Origin: Cyanophora paradoxa
Taxonomy: Eukaryota; Glaucocystophyceae; Cyanophorales; Cyanophoraceae
Reading direction: 5' to 3'
Length of the DNA stretch: 64,000 bases
Assembly (NCBI GenBank): GCA_004431415.1
Contig: QPMI01000160.1
Coordinates: 1-64,000 of the forward strand
Of the stretch, positions 1 through 10,650 are shown piece after piece. The position numbers and the translations under genes were made by a program. Below the pieces are notes generated by a model, which saw only the letters and a list, made by a program, of their open reading frames with translations, was not told where the DNA came from and made no database searches. How positions within the stretch are numbered: the first letter of the stretch is position 1; every line of letters begins with the position of its first letter.

Positions 1-884
1 GAAGGCCGGTTATCAGTGACCGCATACGAACGCTTTGCCGCCATCTTTCTCCGTGCAGCCGCTGAGGTCAATTTGAAAGGGCTTCCGAGTTGTCCATGGT
101 ACGATGCGAGCATGCGGGCCAGAGGACCATTGAGTTAACACCGCCTTTCCTGTCAGCTGATCAGGCGGTACGTATGCATCAGATGCACGTAATATCCCAT
201 CAGCGCAGATAGTGTTTACTGACATCGATATCTACTGCAGGACGCGATAGTCAAACTCTCCCCGCAACGCTTATCATGCACAGTTCGGGAGGACACAGCG
301 CTCTCGACGCTCAATCCGGAAAGTGTGCGAGCGTTGAATAGTTGCGTATAAAAGCACTGGGTCGACGGTCGAGCGTATCAGCACAATGGCTAACCTCGAA
401 AGTCTCGAGATTCAGGTGCGATTCGGCATTGTTGTTCGTGTTCGAGTTGCTTACTTCGGCAACGTCAGATCGGCTGCGAGACCCACTTCAAAATTTTGCG
501 ACCGCTCCGATGCTTAAAAATGTTAGAATTCATATCGAAGTGCGTATCTGTGCATTCGTGCCGGGCCATCGTTCCACCACAATTCAGCAGACGCGGAGTT
601 ATCCAGCAGAAGACGTGCACAGAGCAATCGGTGTATCTTTCGAAGAAATCCGAGCGAACTTGGAGCAACTCCCGGCGCTCGAACAATGTGATCTGCTTGT
701 ACGAGATCTAGGCACTCGCTACCATCAGAATGTAGAAAGCCGAACACTTCACCAAGACAGTTTTATGGCCCTCCTTCGGTCAATGCGAACGAAAGTTCGC
801 CTGCTCAGCATCGAAGGCTTCTTTCCACATCCGGCAGAAATCTTGCGGGTTCGCTGTTTCACTCATTCAAATGCGATTCCGTGT

Positions 885-1170
885 TTCTGATCAATGAAAG
901 AAGGCGCTGTTGGAGTCGGGTCCAAGACTGGCTCATGTTGAACTTAACATCGCTGTGCGTACCAGAGTTGGTCTGGAGGAGCTTACGCAAGCCGTCAACA
1001 TGCTCTGCGAACATCAAAATACGCTTTCTCGGCTTTATTGCTTTTGGAGAGTCGAAATACGAGGCGGCACGTCATTCCTGGCCCAGGGGCAATTCATAGA
1101 TACCAACAAGGTCCTACGCGATTTTTATCCTCTAATTCAACTGCTTTTCTCCACGATCAATAAAATGCAG
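885..1170 (+). CDS. Possible exon, leucine-rich or helical, family unknown
   Basis: An open stretch begins after a plausible acceptor (gaaagaag) near 905 and reads LLESGPRLAHVELNI then LEELTQAVNMLCEH, an amphipathic, leucine-spaced pattern. It could be part of an LRR or F-box-LRR-like gene with the stretch at 500-880 (LEQLPALEQCDLL). No start, stop or matching donor was established, so this is a candidate exon only. Confidence 0.2.
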
Positions 1171-3979
1171 CGAGGGAATTGGTGCAAGTGTGCATATGTA
1201 AGATTATCGAGCTCGCTGGCTAGCGCTACAATATGCCAAGTTACATACTCAGCTAGCTTTTGCTTGCTCGCAACATTACAAAGACAAGTCGCATGTTCGA
1301 CATGGGATCTCTTCTTACTTCATTCCTGATTCGCCTCGGTTTAAGCGACGATGTGCCTGACGTTGCAGACTTAAGATTGACCATTCACGGTTTCGATTTC
1401 CCTCTAAGATGGTTGAATTCGTCGATTCCCTTTGATCTGTCGTGCACGCACGTGAACTGACAGACGTCGGCATGACTAATAATCACCAAATCTGTCTTTA
1501 CCATTCGCTTTGACAGCATTCGATCTCCAAATAACAGCATTCTTGAGGCTTTGAAATAGCTTTTCCAGTTGCTGAGAGTTTAACATGAGCACACACTCTT
1601 CGAGGCGACCGGTTGGTTTATATCAGCGATCTCCTTTTCGATTACAGAACTGACCTGGAATTGAGCATTTCGAGAGTTGACCATCAGTGAGTGCGGGCCA
1701 CGGCTCACATTAGCTGATAGCGCCATCACATCCTTCGAAGCTGCCGCATAATGTTCCGCTGGTGTCGTGCTGTACATGCACTCGTTCGCACAGACGTCGA
1801 CGGTCAGGAAAACTCATCACTACTATTTGATTCGCACATCAACTGTGAAATGTGAAGGAAGCCGTACGTGAAATCAAGCGCGTGTTCAACTGTTTCTAAA
1901 GTGCGAGCGTTCAAACGTGTATGAAGATACTTTTCGCCGAGTCGTAGATCTAGAGTGGAGTAGTGTTCGCACCAGGTGCTAACTGTTAGCAAGCTAAGGC
2001 CTTTTTTCGCTGGAGTTCCCTGTGCCCGAAGTTTGCCTTTTGCTCGCACGCTCGCCATTGATCTCTCCGCGCCCGCTTCACGTCGTGCACTGCGCATGCG
2101 CTGCGTGGCCGTTAGCTTAAGCCAGCAGCTTATCGCTGGCGCTGAGTGCGACGCCCTTATCTTCAGAGCTTTGATTCGACTGCGATACAGGCCGGCCATG
2201 GGGTCTCAAGCTGCGACATACTTAAAGCTTGTAATACGCGTTCCGAGTAAAACGACGGCTTCCGCGCAAATCCCGTAGCTCGTACCTTCCCCATTTAGAA
2301 CCCTAACCGTATCTTACGTACCCTCTGAGAATTTCAAACTTGCGATGCAGCGTAGACGAAGGAAACGCTCGTGCGTCGTATTAATATTGCGTGGGTGCGT
2401 TTACGTGCTTGATTGTTGTCCTCTGCGCGCGCAGGACGAGAGTCTGGATCTGGCCGCTGACTCTGGAAGACACCAAAACGTGCTGGGCGACAATGCGCAG
2501 CTGCAGTGCGCATGCACGTTGACGCGCATTCGCGGACCAAATCGGCTCACATAATGCAGGGAATCGCTTGCAGTATGGAGCCTGCGGGCGGGGATTCGAA
2601 CCTACACATGGATCTACTAAGACGTCGCACCGTACCGAAGTAGATGAGCGGTACGCATATTCATTCGGAGGCAAAGCAAGCGAAAGAACCCTCTCTAACA
2701 TTCGCCGCCAGGTCGATCGACAGAAGGCAACCATAACGATAAATGATCTTCAGACGATGCATCGCATAATTGCCAGCATGGTTCTAATGAACGCTCGAGT
2801 CCGTGCGAGCTCTGTGGAGTAGCAGCCGGCGCTTCTACAGATTCTCGTGGACAGGCAATGGCTTGAACGCGTCGCACGCGACATCTTTCTTGACACATTC
2901 CGGCTCTCCTGCTTGAAAGGGTGTGGATTCGCGCGAAGTGGATCTAGAGCATGGCGGTAGCATCAATTCGCTTCCTCCAGCTTTGCCTCGAATTATGGAA
3001 GCAGCCAAAGACGTTAAGAAACTTGCAATCCTCCTGGACAGCATACAGCGTTTCTTGAGAAGCCAAGCGTGCTAGGAATCTGCACAGGGTGTGGTCGACG
3101 ACCTTGAGGCCATTCATTTTGACTGGGTCACCTTATCTTGAAGACGGCGCCTCGCCGTCTTATTCTGGACGACAAGGCAGCGCAAGCCTTCGCGCACACC
3201 GTGAACGGAGGAAATAGCCAGCATCGAGCCGTATCGAACTCTGTTACAACGCAGGTATTCGGGGGCCGTTCAGTAAGTCCAAATTCGCTACGTATTCGTT
3301 TACGTAATCCATTCAGAACAGAAGCTGACAAACAGTTTTTTCATAATTTGCAGCTTTCGTGACTGCGGGCCTGATGACACGTCATTTGGACGTCGAAGAG
3401 CTATGTGTCGACAAGAAACCATCATGTTTCAGAAGCTGCGGTTCCTTCTCCTACTGGGCTTTCAGTGCCAGAAAGTCATCATCAAAGGATGTTACAAGCG
3501 AAGGCCTAGAGCTGAAAACCCAGGACTCTTTCGTCCAGCGCCCGCGTCCATGATTTTCAATGTGCACGACTGCCACTATTTATATTCGAGCAGCCTGATT
3601 TGGATTGCAGATATCTGACGAGCCTCGGGACATCCAAATGACTCGTCATGGCCCCACCGCGGCCGGCATCTCTGGTATTGCATCATACGCGGGGAATGCA
3701 CGGAGGAGCTCCATGTCGAATTCACAGCAACTCGCATCGCCCAGCTTCGCATCCAGTCGTCCAGTTCTTCTGCTCTCCCGACTCGTGCTGTCTCAAACAT
3801 ATTTCGTTCATCAATTGCATCATTAAGAGCGACAGCACAATATAAATAAGATGGAACGGTATCTAGCATTTCACGCAAACGTTGCGCTTCACGCTGGAGG
3901 ACGGGCGTGATTACGAGCAATCTTATCAGCAGCGCGGAAGTGTCAATCTCTTATCACGCTGGACCTGTGGCATGCACAG

Positions 3980-4240
3980 TTCCACATGCAACCGTGGCAC
4001 AGCTCCGTAAATTATCACCGAATCGTCTCGCGGAACTCGCAAAGACATTACGATTCAGCAGCCTTCGCGAGCTGATCCTTCGCTTGCACCCTCTGACGTC
4101 ATGGAGCACAAGTCTTACGTGTCGAGCGCAACTGGTGGTCACCTCATCACGAAGATCGCTTCGCAGTGCTCATCTCTGGAAACCCTCGCTGGTTGGAGTG
4201 ACTGGCTATGAACAGCGAACAGATGCATGCGCGCAATCCA
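3980..4240 (+). CDS. Possible LRR-like exon(s)
   Basis: Around 4015-4090 the plus strand reads LAELAKTLRFSSLRELILRL, close to LRR spacing. About 45 nt later another frame reads ITKIASQCSSLETLAGW, again LRR-like. The frame change between them suggests an intron or decay. Nothing further anchors a gene start or end. An LRR-containing gene or relic is the most economical reading; confidence is low. Confidence 0.25.
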
Positions 4241-4842
4241 GAATAGTTGCTCAGTGTGGGTCGGGGCGTTCGAGAAGGCGCATCTTAGAAAAGCTGCATC
4301 TTGTAGATATCTACTTGCGCAACGAAGTTGTCTTCGACCGGCACTTGGAGAGAGAATAAGGTGTATTGTAACCTCCTCGCACAGCTACATGAGCTTAATA
4401 AGAAGTTCGTCTGCACCTCTCTTTCGCAGACGTTCTTTTTTGCAGTTTCCAGATTTGTGGTGCCATAAATGAGCTTCCTGCTGCGCAGATGGCACTCATG
4501 ATTTCTGGTGCTCAAACCATGTCAACTACGACGCACGCGTGCCCTAGGAACACTCAACCAGCAATTGCAAGCGACGTCCTTCGACGTTCTTGAAACAGCG
4601 CTGCGTCACTTCTCGATCATGTGCGCCAGAAGAACGCTCTGATCAAAGCACAGAGCGATAATGTCGACAATGAGATCAAGACGATAAAAATCGTATCTTA
4701 GAGATGCAGTCCCTCTCGAAATGCATTATTATCGTGTAATCGATCATGCAATTGTCATCATTTCAGCTAGACAGTCACTCGAAGTGAACAATTCATACAT
4801 GAGAGCACGAACATGCAAACGCATTCCAGCCACGGCCATGGG

Positions 4843-5471
4843 CTAGTCAAGCTCTATCACTGCGTCCGGATCCGCCAGGAAAGGTACATGCTCGACGGCC
4901 GGATCAACTGTATTCCTCGTAATGTAAAACAGATCATCCGGGATGGCCCTGCGCCCTTGACGCCTGTGCACGCGCACCGTGAATTCGCGAGATCCGCAGC
5001 AGAAATCACCGTACGTATACGACGCAAAGATCGCTTGCACCAACGACTGGAAGGTTCGGCTTGCTGGGTCGTACCAATGCACCGCCAGAGTGCCGCGGTC
5101 ATCCACATGCGTACTGCAGTGCAGCTCCAAGAACGCCAGGTCCAGTAGCTCGCTCTTCCACGCATTCGAGTCCGAAGCACGGATCGTGACTCGCACAGGC
5201 CTGCGCATGCGCTGTTGAGATCACGGCACACTAGCAGAAGCAACGATGCAACCGGCATGCACCTGTCATTGAAGTGACGCGTAGCGGGCAGGCCGGCAGT
5301 CGCCGAGAACGCGCACCTCGACAGTTTTAGAGCTGCCTCGTTCTCGGGCACCTGCTTCTTTGACGGGTCGGGCTCCGGCTCTGACTTCCGCTTTCTTGAA
5401 GCTTTGGTAGGCATTTTCTTCTGAGGAATCGATCCGTTGTACTTTCGCGCCTTTTGTTTTGTCTTCGCCAT
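4843..5471 (-). CDS. H3-tail-like family member, copy 1 (second intron exonised)
   Basis: The start at 5471 opens with MAKTKQKARK, matching the start of histone H3 (ARTKQTARK) at the positions of K4, A7, R8 and K9. It continues to MPTKASRK, resembling H3 20-27. Exon 1 is 5263-5471; a 62-nt intron (GTGCATG to GCGCAG) follows. The rest, 5200 down to 4843, is open and contains the family domain (PVRVTI, W-x-x-LL, HWYDPASR). The sequence that is a 72-nt intron in other copies is 77 nt here, lacks the usual stop (TGC where sisters have TGA) and reads straight into the conserved IPDDLFYI end. Exon 1 plus the fused exon is 567 nt, an exact 188-codon frame. Part of exon 1 (about residues 50-70) is frameshifted relative to sisters. 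Function unknown; not a histone fold. Confidence 0.6.
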
Positions 5472-5991
5472 TAGAGCGAGCGCGCTCGAAACTTCCGAGA
5501 GTCGCTAGATCCTGTCGGAAAACTGGAAACTGGGGAGTCGCGCTCCTCGAGCTCGCGCCGCGCTGCCTTGTGCAGACGCTAGATTGCTGGATCTTGTCTC
5601 GTCCGGACGGCCCGGACGGCCCGGGATGGGACTAGTGGGGTACACGTGCGCTCAATGCCGCCAGCAAGTCTCGAAGCTTTCAGGCGGTGACCGGTGGTCG
5701 GAGATCGAGCTAGAGCGCGTAAAACAGCTAGCCGGAGGCTTAGCCATCGCCGGCAGCCTCGCTGACGTGGACTCGGCGCCGCGTGGCCTGTCATGATCAA
5801 CGGCGCTGAACGTTGAACGTTGATAGATATAGCCGTCGACTTCGGCATTCGTGAATGTGCACGCCCGCTTCGTGCTCTGCCTTTACAGTTCGCCGCTGGA
5901 ACTCATGCGGGCTTGTTCCCCTGCAGGCTAGGTCGTCCGTTCTCCGGATCCTCGCAGATGCCTCCGCGAAGGCAGCGAAGCGCCGGCGGAT
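5472..5991. promoter_or_regulatory. Intergenic block between divergent genes, part of the family promoter repeat
   Basis: This 520-bp gap lies between the minus-strand start at 5471 and the plus-strand start at 5992. The stretch 5690-5770 resembles the blocks upstream of other family members near 17340-17420 and 20030-20110: a ggtcggaga motif, then agctagagc, then a gccgg motif. A shared, possibly bidirectional promoter is an inference from position and repetition; no TATA box was identified. Confidence 0.4.
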
Positions 5992-6667
5992 ATGCAATGT
6001 GATGATTCAGATCCGAAGCCCTCTCCTGTAGTTTTAAAGAAGCGCATACGGCGGCAAAGACAGCTGCAGTGTGGTGACCCAGAGCCCTCTTCTGAGTTGG
6101 AGGAGCTGGGCACAGTCAAGGCGCGGCCGAAGATCGTTAGCGCAGATCTAGTTCGGCATCAGCTCAGCTTCAGCTGCAGCCGGATTTGTGGCTGTCATCG
6201 AGCGCAATCGAGAGCGCGCTCGTTTGCATCCGCGCGGCGGCGGCCAAGGAGGCAGTCACACAGAATTGGTTCATCGCACATCCGCTCGCCCTCCACGACG
6301 CTGATCCTACATAGAAGCGTACTCGAGCACTTGAATGGCACAGCACACGCGCTCTCGTCCCGTCAACAACCGACGACACTGGACACTCTTGGTTATCGAC
6401 GGCAAGGTCTGCAGATACTACGACAGCATTGGCGCGAAGGCTCCGCGCAAGCTCGCAAGAATTCTCTTGAAACATGAAATTGACGTCATCCAATCGGTAC
6501 AGCGAGCAGTGCAGCATGACGGCCATCAGGTTAGTGCTGTTTTCACTCCCGCCGTGGCCAGTGCAACGGCTGACCACGCTCGCTAGTGCGGGATCTGGTT
6601 GCTGGACTTCGCAGAGCGCGAAATGCGAGGCAACCCTCTAGATCTAGATTTAGATGGAACTACATAG
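5992..6667 (+). CDS. Ulp1/SENP-like (C48) cysteine protease-like gene
   Basis: Three C48 hallmarks occur in order. At about 6187-6290 one frame reads WLSSSAIESALVCI, like the WLxDxxI helix of Ulp1. At 6380-6430 the sequence reads RHWTLLVIDG and YYDSIG, the catalytic His (HW) and Asp (YDS) box. After a clean intron (6530-6586, GTTAGT to GCTAG) the reading is CGIWLLDFAEREMRG, the catalytic Cys box, with QHDGHQ just before it; stop TAG is 6665-6667. The family removes SUMO or other ubiquitin-like proteins. The link from the WLSS part to the HW part crosses stops near 6312 and 6332 with no convincing intron of normal size, so a small intron or a disabling lesion remains open. The start ATG at 5992 is the first in the frame leading to LVRHQ. 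Confidence 0.6.
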
Positions 6668-6834
6668 AGCGCCGTAGGAGAGAATTTGAGGCGCTCGTGT
6701 TGCACTACAGCGCTGGCAATTAGGCGCTCCTGTTGTATCCGTGCCGCCGCGTATACGTATAATACATCGCGTATTTTTGGCTACGAATCCGGACTAGGGA
6801 AGGGAGCCGGCACTTGCAACTATTCTGATTGATC
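6668..6834. other. Intergenic, nothing recognised
   Basis: A short gap between the protease-like gene and the 3' end of the minus-strand pseudogene. No ORF, RNA or repeat is recognised. Confidence 0.5.
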
Positions 6835-7443
6835 GCCAGGAAGGTACATGCTCGACTTCCGGGATGATATCCCTCCTCGCGACGTAATACAGATCTCCCG
6901 GGGATGGCCCCGGACTCGACGCCTGTGCACGCGCACCGTGAATTCGCGAGATCCGCATCAGAAATCACCGTAAGACGCAACAATCGCTTGCACCGGAGCT
7001 CGAAGTACCAGCCTGCTTGGTCGTACGAGATCGATACAGCACCAGCCCTCGAGGTGCACATGCGTACTGCAGTGCAGCTCCTCGAACGCCAGGTCCAGTA
7101 GCTCGCTCTTCCACGCATTCGAGTCCGAAGCACGGATCGTGACTCGCACAGGCCCTGCGCATGCGCTGTTGAGTTCACGGCACACTGGCAGAGCAACGGT
7201 GAATCGGTGTACATTTGCACCTGTCATGCAGTGACGCGTAGCGGGCAGGCCGGCAGTCGCCGAGAATGTGTACGTCAACAAAGCTGCCTTCGTTCTCGGG
7301 CCGCGGTCGTGGCGCGTAAAGAGCATTCAGTGCTTCCGACTCGCGACCTGCTCCGCTGTCGGCGGCCGCGGCCGCTGTGCGAGGTTCTTTCGAGGAGCTT
7401 TTCCGCCTGTAGACATACGCGCTCTCTCTTTCACTTTCGCCAT
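6835..7443 (-). pseudogene. H3-tail-like family member, copy 2 (frameshifted)
   Basis: This copy has the longest match to the histone H3 tail. From the ATG at 7443 it reads MAKVKERARMSTGGKAPRKN, identical to H3 at 15 of the first 21 positions including ARxSTGGKAPRK; the residue aligned with K9 is Met. A one-base loss shortly after (about 7345) shifts the frame, giving an early stop, while the other frame continues ESEALNALYAPRPRPEN and VDVHILGDCRP. Exon 2 (PVRVTIRASDSNAW) has another shift before the YDQAGW region, and the second-intron stop TGA is retained. The gene is broken as it stands, though a short N-terminal peptide of about 38 residues could still be made. Sisters lie at 4.8, 10.7, 11.6, 13.9 and 17.5 kb. 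Confidence 0.7.
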
Positions 7444-8078
7444 CCAGCAGCTTCGAGTTGTGGCAGCACTGCACGCCAAGCCGGCTTTTTTTGCCGGCCG
7501 CGGTAAGTTCGGCACTCCCCCCCCTTCTCTTCCCCCCTCCTTCCTCTATGACCGTGGCCTGAGTATGCACTGTGTGGAAGCTCCCGATTAAATCGTATTT
7601 GACAGCAGGTTCAGTGCAATACTGAAATTCAATTGTGATTTAAACGAAGATCACACGTCTAAATATTGAGCACGCCTTCGAACAGGCGCTGGAATTCAGC
7701 ATCCTCCAGGTCGTCGATTTTTGCTGATCACAATATCAGCATCGGAGTAAATAAAATGCATCCGAGGGGAACCGCCATACCTCGCAGTGTCGCAATTTCA
7801 GCTGACATTTACAAAGAATCGCGAACGAGGTGTAAACATAAATGTACCGCGACGTTCATAAAATCATCGGGAGGAAAACCGCCGTACACGAAGCGTCGTG
7901 ACTTCATCTAAGATACCCATACTCAAGGCCGGAAATTGAATGTACCGCGAAGGAGTGAGATAGCGTACCACGAAGAGCTTTCTTCTGAGATTGGAGACCC
8001 GCATTCATAGCTGCAGTCATTATCAGTCACTCAGAAATCCCAATTCCGAGAAAACGGCGAAGTGGAAACCGGTCAGCC
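7444..8078. other. Noncoding gap
   Basis: No gene is recognised. The stretch 7490-7570 has C- and T-runs consistent with the upstream region of the pseudogene at 6835-7443. The segment 7600-8000 has short frames only; the 3' end of the minus-strand coiled-coil gene may reach into its right part. Confidence 0.4.
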
Positions 8079-10014
8079 GCTGCAGTTGCGCTTGGGAGCT
8101 GCATTCACAGCTACACGCACGGGAAACGGTCAAATCGAGACCTAAATCGAAAAGCAGTCTAAAAAACACCATTGGTCCGCTGCAGCTGGGCGACCAGGGA
8201 AGCATTCTCATTCTGGATGCCTGCAGACGTTTCAAACGAAGAATGAAAGAAGGCGCCCCGAGCAATTTGACCTTTCAGCCACTGCAGTTGGGCGACCAGG
8301 GAAGCATTCTCATTCTGGACGCCTGCAGACGTTTCAAGAGGAGACTGGAAGAAGGCGCCCCTGAGCGATTCGACCTTGCAGCCGCTGCAGCTGGGCGAGC
8401 AGGGAAGCATTCTCATTCTGGATGCCTGCAGACGTTTCGAACGAAGAATGAAAGAAGGCGCCCTGAGCGATTGACCTTGCAGCCGTTGCAGCTGGGCGAG
8501 CAGGGAAGCATTCTCATTCTGGACGCCTGCAGACGTTTCAAAGAAGAATGAACGAAGGCGCCCTGAGCGATTTGACCTTGCAGCCGTTGCAGCTGGGCGA
8601 GCAGGGAAGCATTTTCATGCTGGACGCCTGCAGACGTTTCAAAAGAAGAATGAACGAAGGCGCCCCTGAGCGATTCGACCTTGCAGCCGTTGCAGCTGGG
8701 CGAGCAGGGAAGCATTCTCATTCTGGAGGCCTGCAGACGTTTCAAAAGAAGAATGAACGAAGGCGCCCCTGAGCGATTCGACCTTGCAGCCGCTGCAGCT
8801 GGGCGACCAGGAAAGCGTTTTCCTTGCAGCCGCTGCAGTCGGGGGCTGCAGCGGGGGATTACGCGCGGATACTAATTAACTGAAAGCAGTTATAGCTGAA
8901 CGCAAAAAAGGCATTTACCGTCGACGCGCTCTTTCGCTTGTCGAAGTAAGGCGTTATCATCCTGAAGTGATTTCACCTGCTGCTGCAAGCATCGAATCTC
9001 CTCCGGATCCCGAAGTTCGGCATTCTGAGAACCGGTACCTGCGAGCCGGAATTCAACTTATCCGAGGGATAGATAGACTGTCTTTCATCGTGTCACCAGT
9101 GTGTTTGTGACAGCCTCCATAGGTTGAAGACCATTCCGACTGGAGATTTGAGGCACCTTGCGCTGGGACGAATGAAATGGGAGGGAAAGGTTTGTTCGAA
9201 GCATCCTTTTCTTTTTGCATCGAAGTGTCAGTGTCGGAGCGGATGCATCTTTTCCACCGTCGACGCATTCAGACTTGCTCAGCTCCAGAGCAACACGTGC
9301 ATCCTGCGATTATAATTAACAGCAGAACAGCCGGGTTGAAAAAGCAGAAGTAAAGCAAGCTCACCTCTTTATCACAGACGTCGAGGACAACCTCCTGCTC
9401 GTCTCCGGATACTAAACGATAGCGGAAGTTTGCGAGAGCGATAGATAGTGATAGCGAAAACTTTGCAGAAGTCAGCTTCAACCCACCCTTTTTAAAATGA
9501 CTTTGATAATCCCGATGCCTGTTTCCAATTCCCGAAAAGCGAAGGCCAGCCTCGTCTCGTCCACTTCGGCGCTGTCCCAGCCAGTCCCGAAGAATCTGAA
9601 ATCCTCAGGTTTCTCGAACGCCTTACGCAAAAATTCCGTAGAAAGATCCTGGATTCCGGATTTGAGACCTTTTTGTCTTCTGTCTTTCTGCAAGGTTCCG
9701 TCCAGCTTCGCTGCGGTGGCTAGGTCGTCGATTTCGATCGCCCGAAGTGACGGCCACTGGATATCAAGAGTTTTACGAATCCTTTCGACGTGCTCCGTGC
9801 TGTTACTCCACACCCCGCAGTAGACGATGCTTGGATCAAACAGAGGCACCAAAGTTGCTCTGTGGTTGTCCGATGCGAGGAAGGTACTGTCAATGCATAT
9901 CCGGAAATTGGTGACGCGATTCCAAGGAACGATATTCCCTGCTCCTTCGGCGAACCGAAAAGCCACTTCGGACGAATGAAGAGCGGAGTGTTCTTCGAAT
10001 CCAAAAGGAGGGCT
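8079..10014 (-). CDS. Coiled-coil protein with a ladder of 51-nt exons and a possible exonuclease-like domain
   Basis: Minus-strand exons read in order: about 10014-9480 (reading SPPFGFEEHSALHSS to IGIIKVILKR), an exon ending GDEQEVVLDVCDKE before a 62-nt intron (GTGAGC to CGCAG), EDARVALELSKSEC, then 9024-8919 (NAELRDPEEIR, QQQVKSLQDDNALLRQAKE), 8845-8783, and six exons of exactly 51 nt (8730-8680, 8627-8577, 8526-8476, 8425-8375, 8322-8272, 8220-8170). The ladder encodes VQNENASLLAQLQRLQ-like 17-residue coiled-coil repeats, all joined in phase 1. The first exon has FVGV-like (IVYCGVWSNS), DDLATAAKL and KPEDFRFFGTGW segments that resemble the middle and end of WRN-type 3'-5' exonucleases, but the first metal-binding motif and the second Asp are not evident, so this is tentative and any activity doubtful. 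The true 5' end (above 10014) and 3' end are unresolved. Confidence 0.55.
8170..8845 (-). repeat. Tandem repeat of exon+intron, about 101-103 bp per unit
   Basis: Seven units run head to tail. The exon part is exactly 51 nt in six of them; the intron part varies (52, 52, 50, 50, 52, 51 nt). Each intron starts GTCAAAT or GTCGAAT and ends GTCTGCAG. Variation confined to the intron while the exon length stays constant shows selection for a spliced reading frame. Confidence 0.85.
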
Positions 10015-10200
10015 CTGAACGTGTTCTCAACCTGTTGCACACTCAGCTGCAAGTCCACGTGCATTCACACAGCACAGGCACGGGCGCACATCTGCAAGTG
10101 CGTGGGCTCGAGTGAACAGCCTTTGCGTGTGCATTACTGCGGGAGCTTCTCGCTTCTCCCCAAGTACCCGCTTGAGCTCGGAGTTGCAAGAGGTTTCGGC

Positions 10201-10405
10201 CGAGGTTTCGACCTGCGTGTGCCGCGCTGCGTTCAAATGGTTGATTCCACGGATCTGCAGGTTTGCCTACCTCTACTTGTGAGAACCGGAGCTTTAAACC
10301 CGAGGTGCTCCGCTGCAGGGCGCTCCGGACGAGGTTTTGACCTGCGTATGCGGCAGTGCGTTCAAATGGTTGATTCCACGGTTCGGGCGGGTTTGCATAC
10401 CTCTA
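10201..10405. repeat. 75-bp sequence present twice
   Basis: The stretch 10201-10277 (cgaggtttcgacctgcg onward, containing gcgttcaaatggttgattc) recurs at 10331-10405 with about 12 differences. It lies just upstream of the promoter block of the 10651 gene. Regulatory meaning unknown. Confidence 0.7.
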
Positions 10406-10439
10406 AATTTGCGTACTGGAGCTTTCCTCGCGTCTTCGC

Positions 10440-10560
10440 TCCAAGTGTCCCCGGCGACTTTGCCCCGGCGACTTTGCCCGGGGGGAACTACTTTGCCGGG
10501 GGGTACCCGTCCGACCACTGCACCAGCAAGGCTCCAAAAGCGGCACCCAGCAGATTGAGT
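10440..10560. promoter_or_regulatory. Family promoter block with CCCCGGCGACTTTG repeats
   Basis: A short tandem of ccccggcgactttg followed by cccgggggaacta and ggtacccgtccgacca, then gcaaggctccaa, also occurs upstream of the genes at 13889 and 17516 and in the orphan block at 19709-20215. Conservation ahead of several paralogues suggests shared promoter or 5' UTR sequence. Confidence 0.55.
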
Positions 10561-10650
10561 AGATCGAGTCTGGCGCTCATGATTTCATGCCTGCGCATGC
10601 CTGCGCGCAGTAGATCACGGTGCGCCTGCGCATTCCTGCGGATTTCGAAC

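Larger units (their letters stand above)
1..4790. other. Region with no confident gene; scattered weak exon candidates
   Basis: No complete gene can be built here. Composition is near 50 percent GC and open frames are short. A few plus-strand stretches read like leucine-rich-repeat or helical exons and are listed separately (885-1170, 3980-4240). Another at 2940-3070 reads LAILLDSIQRF and ends in TAG. A minus-strand open frame at 3576-3920 (LQREAQRLREML) is possible but may be chance. From about 4240 to 4790 nothing is seen. Confidence 0.4.

Noticed and set aside
8023-8875. Unspliced frames across the 8.2-8.8 kb repeat on both strands
   Set aside because: They change register between units because intron lengths vary; the spliced 51-nt exon model keeps a single frame.
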